Below, one piece after another: positions 35,840-43,815 of a DNA stretch of 64,000 bases. Under the pieces are notes generated by a model. The model saw nothing but the letters and a program-made list of their open reading frames with translations, did no database searches and had not been told where the DNA came from. How positions within the stretch are numbered: the stretch's first letter is position 1; each line of letters starts with the position of its first letter. The translations under genes and the position numbers were made by a program. Source of the stretch: G963422745 sp965214285. Lineage in GTDB: Bacteria; Actinomycetota; Acidimicrobiia; Acidimicrobiales; Aldehydirespiratoraceae. Where the stretch lies: NCBI GenBank assembly GCA_965214285.1, contig OZ243946.1:310001-374000 (forward strand). Reading direction: 5' to 3'.

Positions 35840-36043
35840 TTACAACGATTCCTGATCGAATGGAAGTGGATCGTTGGGCCAAGCCCGCTTGAAGCCGAAC
35901 ATATAGGCATTAGATGGATCGTCGCGGAACTCTTGTAACGCTGCTGCCAGGTTCGGCACTTCTTGTGTGATCCCTATCAACAAATGGTCGTGGATGTCGT
36001 CAACATGCTTGGCGTCTCTTTCGTCGCGGTCCTTGGTGCTCAC
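35840..36043 (-). pseudogene. HepT (HEPN) toxin with catalytic core deleted
   Basis: A 67-codon frame whose first 17 residues (RDAKHVDDI) and last 45 residues (QEVPNLAAALQEFRDDPSNAYMF) align with the start and end of the intact HepT at 52135-52590. About 84 residues between them, including the RX4HXY motif, are missing. The deletion is in frame, and the GTGA overlap with the upstream mntA copy is kept. The product cannot be an active HEPN RNase. It was read as a remnant, though the short protein may still be translated. Confidence 0.75.
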
Positions 36044-36486
36044 AACAGAATCGCGTCTCTGAGCATCGTCGAAGCGTACTTGCTTGCCCGGAAACTCTTG
36101 TCGTCGGGCATCACGTCTACCCTGCAGCCCAATAGGTCTCGCAACTCTCCACGGAGACCGCCTATGGCGATGAGCCCGGCGTCGTCGGGCAGCCTGACCA
36201 GGAAATCGCAATCGCTGTCCTCGGTGTCTTCGCCACGGGCAACAGACCCCACAAGAGCTATGGACCTGAGCCTTCGTCGGGAAGCGATCTCCGCGATCGC
36301 TCGGCGGTGATGGACCAGCACAGCCTCTCTACGGCTCCTGAACGGGCTCAGCGTGGCTTCACTGCTGTCCGCGCGCACGGCCCGGCTGGGCTGGCGCTTC
36401 GTATCCGCGACAAACCGGCCGTCAGGCCCGCGACGGTGGGTCTTCTCGAAGGCCGGGTTCTTGGGCTTGGTGAGCGTTTGCGACAT
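36040..36486 (-). CDS. MNT-domain nucleotidyltransferase antitoxin (MntA-type), copy 1
   Basis: A 148-residue minimal nucleotidyltransferase. The motif GSVARGEDTEDSDCD is a perfect GSX10DXD, needed for AMP transfer to HepT toxins. A polar N-terminal extension with RRGPDGRF precedes the domain, as in copy 2 (52587-53033), with which it shares most residues. Its toxin partner downstream is gutted, so this antitoxin is probably orphaned or acts on the other HepT. It is divergent from msrA. Confidence 0.87.
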   Translation of the reverse strand: MSQTLTKPKNPAFEKTHRRGPDGRFVADTKRQPSRAVRADSSEATLSPFRSRREAVLVHHRRAIAEIASRRRLRSIALVGSVARGEDTEDSDCDFLVRLPDDAGLIAIGGLRGELRDLLGCRVDVMPDDKSFRASKYASTMLRDAILL

Positions 36487-36684
36487 GGCGGTGTCCGAGG
36501 TGGATGATGCCTTCAGGGTAGCGCAGAGCCGGCACGATCATCGGTTGCTCAGCCTCGGGCGGTCAGCACCTCGCTGATCGGCAGCGGAACGGCCGTGGAG
36601 TTCATCCGGGCGGTGGGCTGGCGATTCTGACGAGCCAGGGCTCTAGGGTGGGGGGCGAGAGTCGTCGAGCCCAGCGAGCGTGCC

Positions 36685-37326
36685 ATGCCTTTTCCCCGCC
36701 TCTTCGGCAACAAGCAGTCGATGCCCGATCCCGCGGATGCCCTGCCGGGCCGATCCGAGGCGATGCCGGTGCAGCCCGCCCATCTGATCCTGGGCACACC
36801 GTTGCAAGGCCCCTATCCCGAGGGCCACGAGATCGCCATGTTCGGGCTCGGCTGCTACTGGGGTCCCGAGCGCTACTTCTGGCAGCTCCCCGGCGTGTAC
36901 ACCACCGCCGTGGGCTACGCGGGCGGCTACACCCCGAATCCGACCTACGGCGAGGTCTGCACGGGCCGCACCGGCCACAACGAGGTCGTGCGGGTGGTGT
37001 ACGACCCGTCGGCGGTGAGCTACGAGGATCTGCTGAAGGTCTTCTGGGAGATACACGACCCCACCCAGTTCATGGGCCAGGGCAACGACATCGGCACCCA
37101 GTACCGCAGCGAGATCTACGTCTACTCAGACGCCCAGCGTGCCGCCGCCGAGGCGAGCCTGCAGCGCTACCAGGAGCTGCTGGGCGACGCCGGCTACGGC
37201 GAGATCACCACCACGGTGGTCGACGCGCCCGAGTTCTACTTCGCCGAGGAGTCGCACCAGCAGTACCTGCACCGCAACCCGATGGGCTACTGCAACCACG
37301 GCCGCTGCCAGGTCGCCTACGCCTGA
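36685..37326 (+). CDS. msrA: peptide-methionine (S)-S-oxide reductase
   Basis: A 213-residue MsrA, which repairs Met-S-sulfoxide. The catalytic Cys57 lies in FGLGCYWGPE, followed by AVGYAGGYTPNPTYGEVC and GRTGHNEVVRVVYDP. The C-terminal HPQF-like part reads EESHQQYLHRNPMGYCNHGRC, whose cysteine can act as the resolving residue. The N-terminus is extended by about 45 residues compared with short MsrAs, as is common in actinobacteria. It stands alone. Confidence 0.94.
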   Translation: MPFPRLFGNKQSMPDPADALPGRSEAMPVQPAHLILGTPLQGPYPEGHEIAMFGLGCYWGPERYFWQLPGVYTTAVGYAGGYTPNPTYGEVCTGRTGHNEVVRVVYDPSAVSYEDLLKVFWEIHDPTQFMGQGNDIGTQYRSEIYVYSDAQRAAAEASLQRYQELLGDAGYGEITTTVVDAPEFYFAEESHQQYLHRNPMGYCNHGRCQVAYA

Positions 37327-37424
37327 CCCGGCGCTGACTCGCCAGTGGGTCAGGCCGCCTGCGCCTGTCCCGACCCGACGACCCCGGCTCGGCCCGAAGG
37401 TGACCAGCCTAGCCCGGCCGAAGG

Positions 37425-38558
37425 TCAGGAGATCAGCGCTGCCCTGGGCGAGATGGAGGCGGCGACCCGCGCCGGGACGATGCCGGCCAGCGCCCCGATC
37501 ACGGCCCCGAAGGCAGGGAAGGCCAGCCAGACCAGCGGGCTGACCACGGGAATCCAGTCGAGCAGCAGGGCGACCACGTAGACCGTCGCCACGCCGCCCC
37601 AGCAGCCGACGATGCCTGCCAGCAGGCCGACGACGGTCGTCTCGGTGATCACCAGGGTGAGAATCTGGCGCCCCGATGCCCCCAAGGCCCTGCGCAGGCC
37701 CAGCTCGCTGGTGCGGCGCCGGACCTCTGAGGCCATGGTGGTCGTGAGGCTCGCGGCTGCGATGAGCAGCACGATCCCCGAGGCGACGTAACCGCCGAGG
37801 CGTACCTCGTCGCTGACCGCATCTCTGAGCTGGCTGTCCTCGGCTGCGACGTAGGTCCGGACCCGTTCGGGCTGGACTGGCCACACCATGGCGGGTGCGG
37901 CCTGTGCCACAGCGTTGGTGTGGTCGAAATCCGTGATCACGATCATCTCCGAGGAGCGAGGAGTGCCGAAAGCCTCGTCCGCGGCGCCGATCTCCAGCAG
38001 CACCGAGAACAGCATGTCACTGCGCACGATCGAGTCGTGGAGCACGCCCGCCACCGTGAACTGGATGCCCTCGATCTCGACTGTCTGCGGAAGGTAGCCG
38101 GCCGTGTCCAGACCGCTGTGCTCGGCGAAGTCCCTGCCCACGATGACGTAGCTGCCGCCGAACTGCTCAGGCCCGTGCCAGTCGATCGTGGTCAGCTCAT
38201 CCAGCAGCAGATCCCCCGACACCCCGTAGACGGTGGTCGGAATGGTGCGTGTCTCGTTGACGACAATGACCCGCCCGTCGCTCCAGTCATCCAGCCTGAG
38301 CGACAAGTCGACGCCCTCGACAGTATCGAGACGGTCCGATCGCAGCTCGCTCCTCAGCTCCGAGTCGATGTCCAGGACGACGGTGGAGATGCGATGATCT
38401 CGGAACACCAGGTCGACTTGGCGGGCAGAGGATGCCGACACGCTCGACACCACGACGATCCCGGCGATGCCGAAGGCAAGCCCGATCACTCTGACAATGG
38501 CGCGCCAGGGCTGCGACAAGAGCGCAAACCAGATGTCGGAAGCGATGTTGCCGTGCAT
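37425..38558 (-). CDS. MacB-like ABC transporter permease (FtsX family)
   Basis: A 377-residue permease with one N-terminal membrane helix (RVIGLAFGIAGIVVVSSVS), an extracellular MacB-type core domain of about 200 residues, and three C-terminal helices of the FtsX fold (RRRTSELGLRRALGAS before the second). MacB-type transporters act as mechanotransmission pumps for peptides, toxins or lipoproteins rather than classical channels. Its ATG overlaps the ATPase stop by one base (TGATG). It is the last gene of a probable operon with the ATPase, the adaptor and the B-A cassettes. Confidence 0.88.
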   Translation of the reverse strand: MHGNIASDIWFALLSQPWRAIVRVIGLAFGIAGIVVVSSVSASSARQVDLVFRDHRISTVVLDIDSELRSELRSDRLDTVEGVDLSLRLDDWSDGRVIVVNETRTIPTTVYGVSGDLLLDELTTIDWHGPEQFGGSYVIVGRDFAEHSGLDTAGYLPQTVEIEGIQFTVAGVLHDSIVRSDMLFSVLLEIGAADEAFGTPRSSEMIVITDFDHTNAVAQAAPAMVWPVQPERVRTYVAAEDSQLRDAVSDEVRLGGYVASGIVLLIAAASLTTTMASEVRRRTSELGLRRALGASGRQILTLVITETTVVGLLAGIVGCWGGVATVYVVALLLDWIPVVSPLVWLAFPAFGAVIGALAGIVPARVAASISPRAALIS

Positions 38559-39235
38559 CAGTCGGCCGCCAACTGGCCGTCGGCGAGTTGCAGTCTGCGC
38601 TCCGCCAGGCGGGCGATCTCGTAGTTGTGGGTGACCACCACGAGGGTCACCCCGAGCTCTGTGCGGAGGCTCTGGAATAGGCGCATCACCCGCATGGACG
38701 TGGCCGAGTCGAGGTTCCCGGTCGGCTCGTCCGCCAGAATCAGCGTCGGCTTGCCGACCAGGGCCCGAGCTATGGCCACTCGCTGGCGCTCCCCTCCGGA
38801 CAGTTCCGAGGGACGGTCCTTCTTGCGGTCGCTCAGACCCACGTGCTCCAAGAGGTCGCTTGCTGAGTCATGGATCTCCGAGTACGGGCAGCCCGTCAGG
38901 TAGCGGCCGCCGAGCAGCACGTTCTGCTCGATGGTCAGATGCTCCAGCAGGTGGAAGCGCTGGAACACGAAGCCGATGGAGGCCCCTCTCAGCGCAGCCA
39001 GCGCCTCGTCGGAACAGCTCTCCACGTCCTGGCCCTCGAATTCGTAGATTCCCGCCGTGGGATGCTCGAGCATTCCCAGGATCAGCATCATCGTCGACTT
39101 GCCGGAGCCGGATGGGCCTACCAAGGCCACGAATTCACCGCGGGAGATCTCCATCGAGATCGGCCGCAGCGCAAACGTCGGCGAGTTGGGATACTGGAAC
39201 GCCACATCGGCCCATCTGACGACGGGATCGCTCAT
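38558..39235 (-). CDS. MacB-like ABC transporter ATP-binding protein
   Basis: A 225-residue ABC ATPase of the LolD/MacB class. Walker A is GPSGSGKST, the signature is LSGGERQRVAIARAL, and Walker B is LILADEPTGNLD. The start ATG 39235 overlaps the adaptor stop (ATGA). It powers the adjoining permease. The order adaptor, ATPase, permease with overlaps at both junctions implies fixed stoichiometry. Confidence 0.93.
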   Translation of the reverse strand: MSDPVVRWADVAFQYPNSPTFALRPISMEISRGEFVALVGPSGSGKSTMMLILGMLEHPTAGIYEFEGQDVESCSDEALAALRGASIGFVFQRFHLLEHLTIEQNVLLGGRYLTGCPYSEIHDSASDLLEHVGLSDRKKDRPSELSGGERQRVAIARALVGKPTLILADEPTGNLDSATSMRVMRLFQSLRTELGVTLVVVTHNYEIARLAERRLQLADGQLAAD

Positions 39236-40527
39236 TGGCCGACGCGGATCTCGTCGCCGGCCTTCAAGTCGCCTTCGATCAGCTCCACCCAGCCGGCGAT
39301 GTCGCGCCCTACCTCGACGGTGATCGCAGACGTGCCCGATGAGCGCCTGACCACAACGGTCCACTCGTCTCCAGACCTCGTCAGAGCGGTCACGGGCAGG
39401 GCCAGCACGGCCCCGTCGGATTCGTCCAGTACCACCGTGGCTCGCACCGGGGTACCGGGCGCCGCTTGCAGTTCGCCGAGGGCAATCTCGGACGTGCCGT
39501 TGGTGGAGATAGACGAGATAATGGCCTCGGCCGACTGCTCCGCCGCCTCCAGGGTCACTCGCGTCGGCAGCAACGGGGAAAGAACCTCGATCTGTCCGGG
39601 AGTGAGCTGAAGCTCGGCTACGGATGCGCCCGCAGCCGTGACCAGAACAGGATCGCCTTGCGAGACGCGATCGCCGACACCGACGGTCAGACGCAGGCCG
39701 TCCGCAGAAGCGGCGAAGATGCCGGACTGCTGAGGGAACATCACCCCTTCCCGCTGAATCAGCTCTTCGATACGCCGCTCCAGTTCCTCGACCGCTGTCT
39801 GGCTCAGGTCGATCTGGCGATGGATCTGGTCGTGCTCACGACGAACCCTGGCGAGATCGGCACTGAGGGCATCCTTGTCTGCATCCTCGGCGCTGGGCGT
39901 CTCGTCGGCTGAATCCTCAGCAGCCGCAATCGCGGCGATCAGGCGGTCCCGTTCCTTGGCGTTGTCGTCATGCTGCAACTGAAGATCTTCGAGGCTGTAG
40001 CGCTCCTCGACAAGCTGACGCTGAAGGCCTGGCAGGTCGGGCTCGACGTGCCTAGGCGTTTCGTGTCCGGCTCGGCTGAACAGCGCCTCGACCGCGCCTT
40101 CTGTGGCTTCGTCGAATCGGTCACCGCTGGTCTCGTGGCCGAGCCGGCTCAATGCACTGTTGAGCTGCGCCACATCAGGTCCGGAGAGACCAGGCTGTAG
40201 ATCCCGGTAGCCGGGGAAAGTGCCCTCCAGGAGAAAGAGCGGCTGGCCGGACAATTCAAGCACTGGATCACCGGAGGCAACAGCACCGACCGCTGTCACT
40301 ACACCGGCTGCAGGCGATCGGATGGCAGTAGGCTCGTCTCGCAGGATGCTGCCGCGGACCACAAAGTGTTCGACCAGCTCGCGAGGCTCAATCCGATACC
40401 AGGCATCTTGAAGCGGCTCGCTTGGGATCGCTTCGTCAACCCCGTGATGGGGGATCTGGGTTACAATCATGCCCCCTGCGAGTGCACCGACGAGCACAAG
40501 CGCCAGGACAGAATATGTACGATTCAC
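39232..40527 (-). CDS. MacA/HlyD-like adaptor with peptidoglycan-binding domain
   Basis: A 431-residue membrane-fusion-type protein. One N-terminal helix (VLALVLVGALAGGMIV) anchors it. An unusual insertion resembling a peptidoglycan-binding domain (LQPGLSGPDVAQLNSALSRLG) is followed by a long coiled-coil hairpin (about residues 170-255), then lipoyl/beta-barrel segments ending TVEVGRDIAGWVELIEGDLKAGDEIRVG. Gram-positive versions are thought to link the pump to the cell wall. It lies 50 bases downstream of lipoprotein A1 on the same strand. Confidence 0.86.
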   Translation of the reverse strand: MNRTYSVLALVLVGALAGGMIVTQIPHHGVDEAIPSEPLQDAWYRIEPRELVEHFVVRGSILRDEPTAIRSPAAGVVTAVGAVASGDPVLELSGQPLFLLEGTFPGYRDLQPGLSGPDVAQLNSALSRLGHETSGDRFDEATEGAVEALFSRAGHETPRHVEPDLPGLQRQLVEERYSLEDLQLQHDDNAKERDRLIAAIAAAEDSADETPSAEDADKDALSADLARVRREHDQIHRQIDLSQTAVEELERRIEELIQREGVMFPQQSGIFAASADGLRLTVGVGDRVSQGDPVLVTAAGASVAELQLTPGQIEVLSPLLPTRVTLEAAEQSAEAIISSISTNGTSEIALGELQAAPGTPVRATVVLDESDGAVLALPVTALTRSGDEWTVVVRRSSGTSAITVEVGRDIAGWVELIEGDLKAGDEIRVGQ

Positions 40528-40577
40528 GGGTCAAGCCGCCGGCAATCAGCGGCAACGCTCGGGCCAGCCATGGAGCG

Positions 40578-41477
40578 CTACTCAGCAAGCCTGATCTCGC
40601 TGGCAATCATGTCGAACTCTTCGAGTGCTGCTAGCGCTGATGAAGGGACGTCTTTTAGCAGGCCGTCAACCTGTCTGAGGTAGGCACCGACGAAACCTGT
40701 TTCCTGTCGGCATTGCTCGTCGACAGGCGCGATCTGCTCGGGAAGGTAGTCGTGTCGCTTTAGAATATTGAATGGCGATCTGACGTCGAATCCCTCCTTC
40801 TGCATGCACTCACGCCAATCCTTGAGCTTCGATGTTCTCTCAAGTGCCTCCTGATGGACGGTGAAGCCAAACTCGGCGAGAATCGCCTCACCCACCAGAT
40901 AGTTCACTAGATGCTCATCTGGTATTACTGTGGTCAGAGCTTCACCGTTGCATCCGTCCAAGAGCACGCCTTGTGTGCCGAACATCGGAACATCGAATGA
41001 GATGACAGGGACTGTCTCAGCCGGCTCCTCCGCCTGACTAGCAGATTCGTCCTCAGGGCTGTCCCATCCTACCGAACTCTCGTCCTCCTCCTCAATGTCG
41101 TGGTCGTGGGCGACGCTGCTGTACGCCTGACGATGAGCGATGTGTCGTTCCTCCACTTCCACGGTGTACCCGATTACTTGTCCATCAAGTCTACGAAATT
41201 CTGGCGGACCTTGCAACGCAAGTTGGCCATCGAGCACGAAATTGGAGACACGACCATTCGGCTTCAACAGCTCTATGCCCTCCTCAAGACGACACGCGTT
41301 TTCCGCTGCCTCTACGGCCTCCAGGACGTAGAGGCTGTCGCTGGACGGATCGGAGGAGGTCAGGATCGCCGCCCTGACCTCCTCAGGATCGCTATTGGAG
41401 CAAGCGGCCAGAAGGCCGATGATCAGGACCAGTCGGAGAGCCCGGGTCAAGTATCTCCGCTGCATCGTGTGACGCAT
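40578..41477 (-). CDS. cassette lipoprotein A1
   Basis: A lipoprotein of about 299 residues, unrecognised family, one of three paralogues in tandem. Signal sequence and lipobox: LIIGLLAAC. Conserved blocks shared by A1-A3 include SDPEEVRAAILTSSDPSSD, a Cys after NAC, LDGQLALQGPPEFRRLDGQV, VEERHIAHRQAY, a His/acidic tract (HDHDIEEE), VPVISFDVPMFG, WRECMQKEGFDV and DEQCRQETGFV. Four or more cysteines could form disulfides. ATG 41465 is an alternative start. It is the last cassette gene before the exporter adaptor. Function unknown. Confidence 0.8.
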   Translation of the reverse strand: MRHTMQRRYLTRALRLVLIIGLLAACSNSDPEEVRAAILTSSDPSSDSLYVLEAVEAAENACRLEEGIELLKPNGRVSNFVLDGQLALQGPPEFRRLDGQVIGYTVEVEERHIAHRQAYSSVAHDHDIEEEDESSVGWDSPEDESASQAEEPAETVPVISFDVPMFGTQGVLLDGCNGEALTTVIPDEHLVNYLVGEAILAEFGFTVHQEALERTSKLKDWRECMQKEGFDVRSPFNILKRHDYLPEQIAPVDEQCRQETGFVGAYLRQVDGLLKDVPSSALAALEEFDMIASEIRLAE

Positions 41478-41508
41478 CCCATGCTTCCTTCGCCTAGGGA
41501 CGATTTTC

Positions 41509-41700
41509 CTAGTCGTGGCCGTGGGCACTGAAGAAGTCGTCAGCGTGGACAGAGCTGATCTCGTCATTCTGATCAAACCACCATCCATTGTCCAGGTTTG
41601 ACTTCTGGCGGTTGGCCGTGACCCATGTGTGGTGACCGCGACCATGGCTGTGCTCGCGCGATCGCCGCCAAAGTGGGCGCGGCCCTTTGATGGTGTTCAT
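41509..41700 (-). pseudogene. cassette I36-like protein B1, internally deleted
   Basis: A 63-codon frame that starts MNTIKG like the intact B2 and then jumps to the C-terminal part (HTWVTANRQKSNLDNGWW, NDEISSVH). The signal peptide and the Cys-containing N-terminal half of the domain, roughly 75 residues, are gone. The ribosome-site hairpin seen before B2 and B3 is also decayed. It is the broken member of the three B genes. Confidence 0.75.
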
Positions 41701-41877
41701 GATGGTGGTCTCCTCCTCGGGACTGTGCTTGTGGGGTGGCGGGTTACCGAGCGCCTACTAGATCGTAGCATACCGGGCGTGGTAGTCAAGTTGGTCGTAG
41801 TCGAGCAAAGGATTGGGTTTGAGGGGCGGGGCTTGATCGCCTGACGGAGGACGCGCCAGTGCAAGTGCGGCTGGGAG

Positions 41878-41964
41878 CTTCAGAACCTGAGCATCCGCCA
41901 TGGCCCGGGCACCGACAACGATCGCGCGCTGGTTACCGTCGTGGCTTGGTGCTCGAAGGGCTGA
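41878..41964 (+). other. decayed plus-strand gene end between cassettes (copy 1)
   Basis: Plus-strand frame reading LQNLSIRHGPGTDNDRALVTVV and a stop at 41962-41964. It resembles the better-kept fragment at about 43640-43795 but is shifted in frame at its end. The family is unknown. It marks the segment between A2 and B1 as a duplicate of that between A3 and B2, so the tandem unit includes this flank. Confidence 0.55.
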
Positions 41965-41984
41965 AGCTGGAGAAACATTAGGCG

Positions 41985-42893
41985 TCATTGAGCGAGCCGA
42001 ATCTCGCGGGCGACCAGGTCGAGTTCTTCGAGTGCTGCTAGGACCGACGATGGAATTTCTTGCAATAGGCCATCGACCTGTCGAAGGTACGCCTCGACAA
42101 AACCTGTTTCCTGTCTGCATTGTTGGTCAACAGGCGCGATCTCCTCGGGAAGGTAGTCGTGTCGCTTTAGAATGTCGAATGGTGATGTGACTCCAAACCC
42201 CTCGTCATTCATGCAGTCTCGCCAGTCCTCCAACTTCGACGTCCTATTGGCCGCCTCCTGATGGACATTGAAGCCAAGGTAATCTAGAAGTGTAGAACCG
42301 ACCAGATAATCCTCCAGATGCTCGTGCGGCACGACAGTCTCAAGGGCTACGCCAAAGCAGCCTTCCATAAGCACGCCGAAGTTGCCGAACATTGGCACGT
42401 CAAAGGAGATGACAGGAATTGTCTCAGTCGGTTCATCCGCCTGGCTGGCATACTCCCCCTCAGTGGTGGTCCATCCTTCTGGATTGACCTCTTCCTCAAA
42501 GTCGTGGTCGTGGTCATGGTCGTGAGGATCACTTCTGTATGCCTGACGGTGGGCTATGTGCCTTTCCTCGACTTCAGCCGTGTACCCGATTACTTGCCCG
42601 TCAAGCCTGCGGAATGCTGGCGGACCCTGCAATGCAAGCTGACCATCGAGCACCATGTTTGATATTCGATCTCCGGGGGTCAATGGAGCGATTCCCTGCT
42701 CAAGACGACAGGCGTTATCGGCTGCCTCGACGGCTTCGAGAACGTAGAGAATGTCGCTTGATGGATCTGAGGAGGTCAGGATCGCTGCTCTGACTTCCTC
42801 AGGATCACTATCGGAGCAAGCCAGCGTCAGCCCAATGATCAGGGCCAATCCGACAGTTGGGCTGAGGCCCCTCAAGTGCCCTGTGCGAAGCAT
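41985..42893 (-). CDS. cassette lipoprotein A2
   Basis: A 302-residue lipoprotein, paralogue of A1 and A3. The lipobox is LTLAC. The same conserved blocks occur in the same order. The His/Asp tract is expanded here (HDHDHDHDFEEE) compared with A1 and A3, an apparent hexanucleotide repeat gain. Cysteines at NACRL, EGCF, DCMNDEGF and QQCRQE are kept. The ATG start at 42893 follows B2 by 33 bases. It is probably displayed on the cell surface with a metal-binding loop (inference). Confidence 0.8.
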   Translation of the reverse strand: MLRTGHLRGLSPTVGLALIIGLTLACSDSDPEEVRAAILTSSDPSSDILYVLEAVEAADNACRLEQGIAPLTPGDRISNMVLDGQLALQGPPAFRRLDGQVIGYTAEVEERHIAHRQAYRSDPHDHDHDHDFEEEVNPEGWTTTEGEYASQADEPTETIPVISFDVPMFGNFGVLMEGCFGVALETVVPHEHLEDYLVGSTLLDYLGFNVHQEAANRTSKLEDWRDCMNDEGFGVTSPFDILKRHDYLPEEIAPVDQQCRQETGFVEAYLRQVDGLLQEIPSSVLAALEELDLVAREIRLAQ

Positions 42894-42926
42894 CCGATGC
42901 CCGCCACGGCCCGCTGAACACCTTGA

Positions 42927-43352
42927 TTAGCCATGACCATGGGCATGGAACAACTGATTGCGGTGAACAGAGCTGATCTCGTCATTCTGGTCCCACCACC
43001 ACGGGTTGTCGAGGTTGCTCTTCTGGTGGCGAGCTCTGACCCATGTCTGGTTACCGCCGCCGTGGCTGTGTTCACTAAACCAGGCGGATTCGTTCTTCCG
43101 GTTCATCAGGCTGCTGTACTCGTCGTTGGCGAATCCCACGTTCTCACGGAAGTGCTCGGTGGCTTGGCGATCGCCAGCAAAATGGGCATGCTGCCAGCCG
43201 CACATCCGGTCGGCTGGACAGTCGTGCGTATCCGTTATGGGCTCGTTCGCTTCCGAGTCCGCGGGCGAGACGAGTTGACTGACGCCTAGCAGGCCTGCGA
43301 AGGCGATGATGACCGCGAGTATGCGGCCGGTCGGTCCCTTGATGGTGTTCAT
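42927..43352 (-). CDS. cassette secreted I36-like protein B2
   Basis: A 141-residue secreted protein. Signal peptide: ILAVIIAFAGLLGVSQLVS. The mature part resembles peptidase inhibitor family I36 (crystallin-like fold): CPADRMCGW, FANDEYSSLMNRK, WFSEHSHGGGNQTWV, SNLDNPWWWDQNDEISS. It ends in a His-rich tail (HAHGHG). I36 members include a Streptomyces metalloprotease inhibitor, but many have other or unknown roles. It is followed by A2; the ribosome site sits in a small hairpin. Confidence 0.82.
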   Translation of the reverse strand: MNTIKGPTGRILAVIIAFAGLLGVSQLVSPADSEANEPITDTHDCPADRMCGWQHAHFAGDRQATEHFRENVGFANDEYSSLMNRKNESAWFSEHSHGGGNQTWVRARHQKSNLDNPWWWDQNDEISSVHRNQLFHAHGHG

Positions 43353-43815
43353 GATGGTAGTGTCCTCCTCCGGAGGGTGGTTGTGGGATGGCCGGTAGCC
43401 ACCCGCGTTCTAGAGCGTAGCATACGGGTATCGCGATCCAACTGGTCGTCGCCGAGCACGGGGTTGGGCTTGAGGGGGCAGGGCTTGATCGCGAGGCGGA
43501 GGCAGCGCCAGCGCAGGTGCGGTTGGGAACAGGCGACTTGGTGATCGCCCGAGGAGCGTGAAATGATTAGCATGGCTGCGGCCACGTCGACCGACTTGGC
43601 GGCTGCGTCTCTAGCCCCATCACCAGGCAGGTCGGGATCATACATGGTGGCTCGGTTGATGTGCGTGCTGACCGGGACTCTTTGCCGTTGCGGGCTCTGG
43701 CCGAGTTGCTTCAGAATCTGAGCATCCACCATGGTCCGCGCATCGACAACGATCGCACGCTGGCCGCCGTCGTGGGCCGGGTGCTCGAAGGCTGAATCGA
43801 GACAACCATTAGGCG
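43353..43815 (+). other. inter-cassette region with gene remnant (copy 2)
   Basis: 463 bases without an intact gene. The plus strand from about 43640 reads RADRDSLPLRALAELLQNL, then IHHGPRIDNDRTLAAVVGRV and a stop at 43793-43795. This looks like the C-terminal end of an unidentified protein with no recognisable start. The region near 43440-43490 is similar to 41770-41840. It is part of the repeated unit that carries the B-A cassettes. Confidence 0.55.
43364..43376 (-). promoter_or_regulatory. ribosome-site hairpin before B2
   Basis: On the minus strand the leader reads CCTCC-GGA-GGAGG, ending 11 bases before the B2 start. The 3' arm is the Shine-Dalgarno sequence, so pairing would hide it. 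The same arrangement, with loop GAA, precedes B3. It is a plausible translational control element. Confidence 0.5.
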
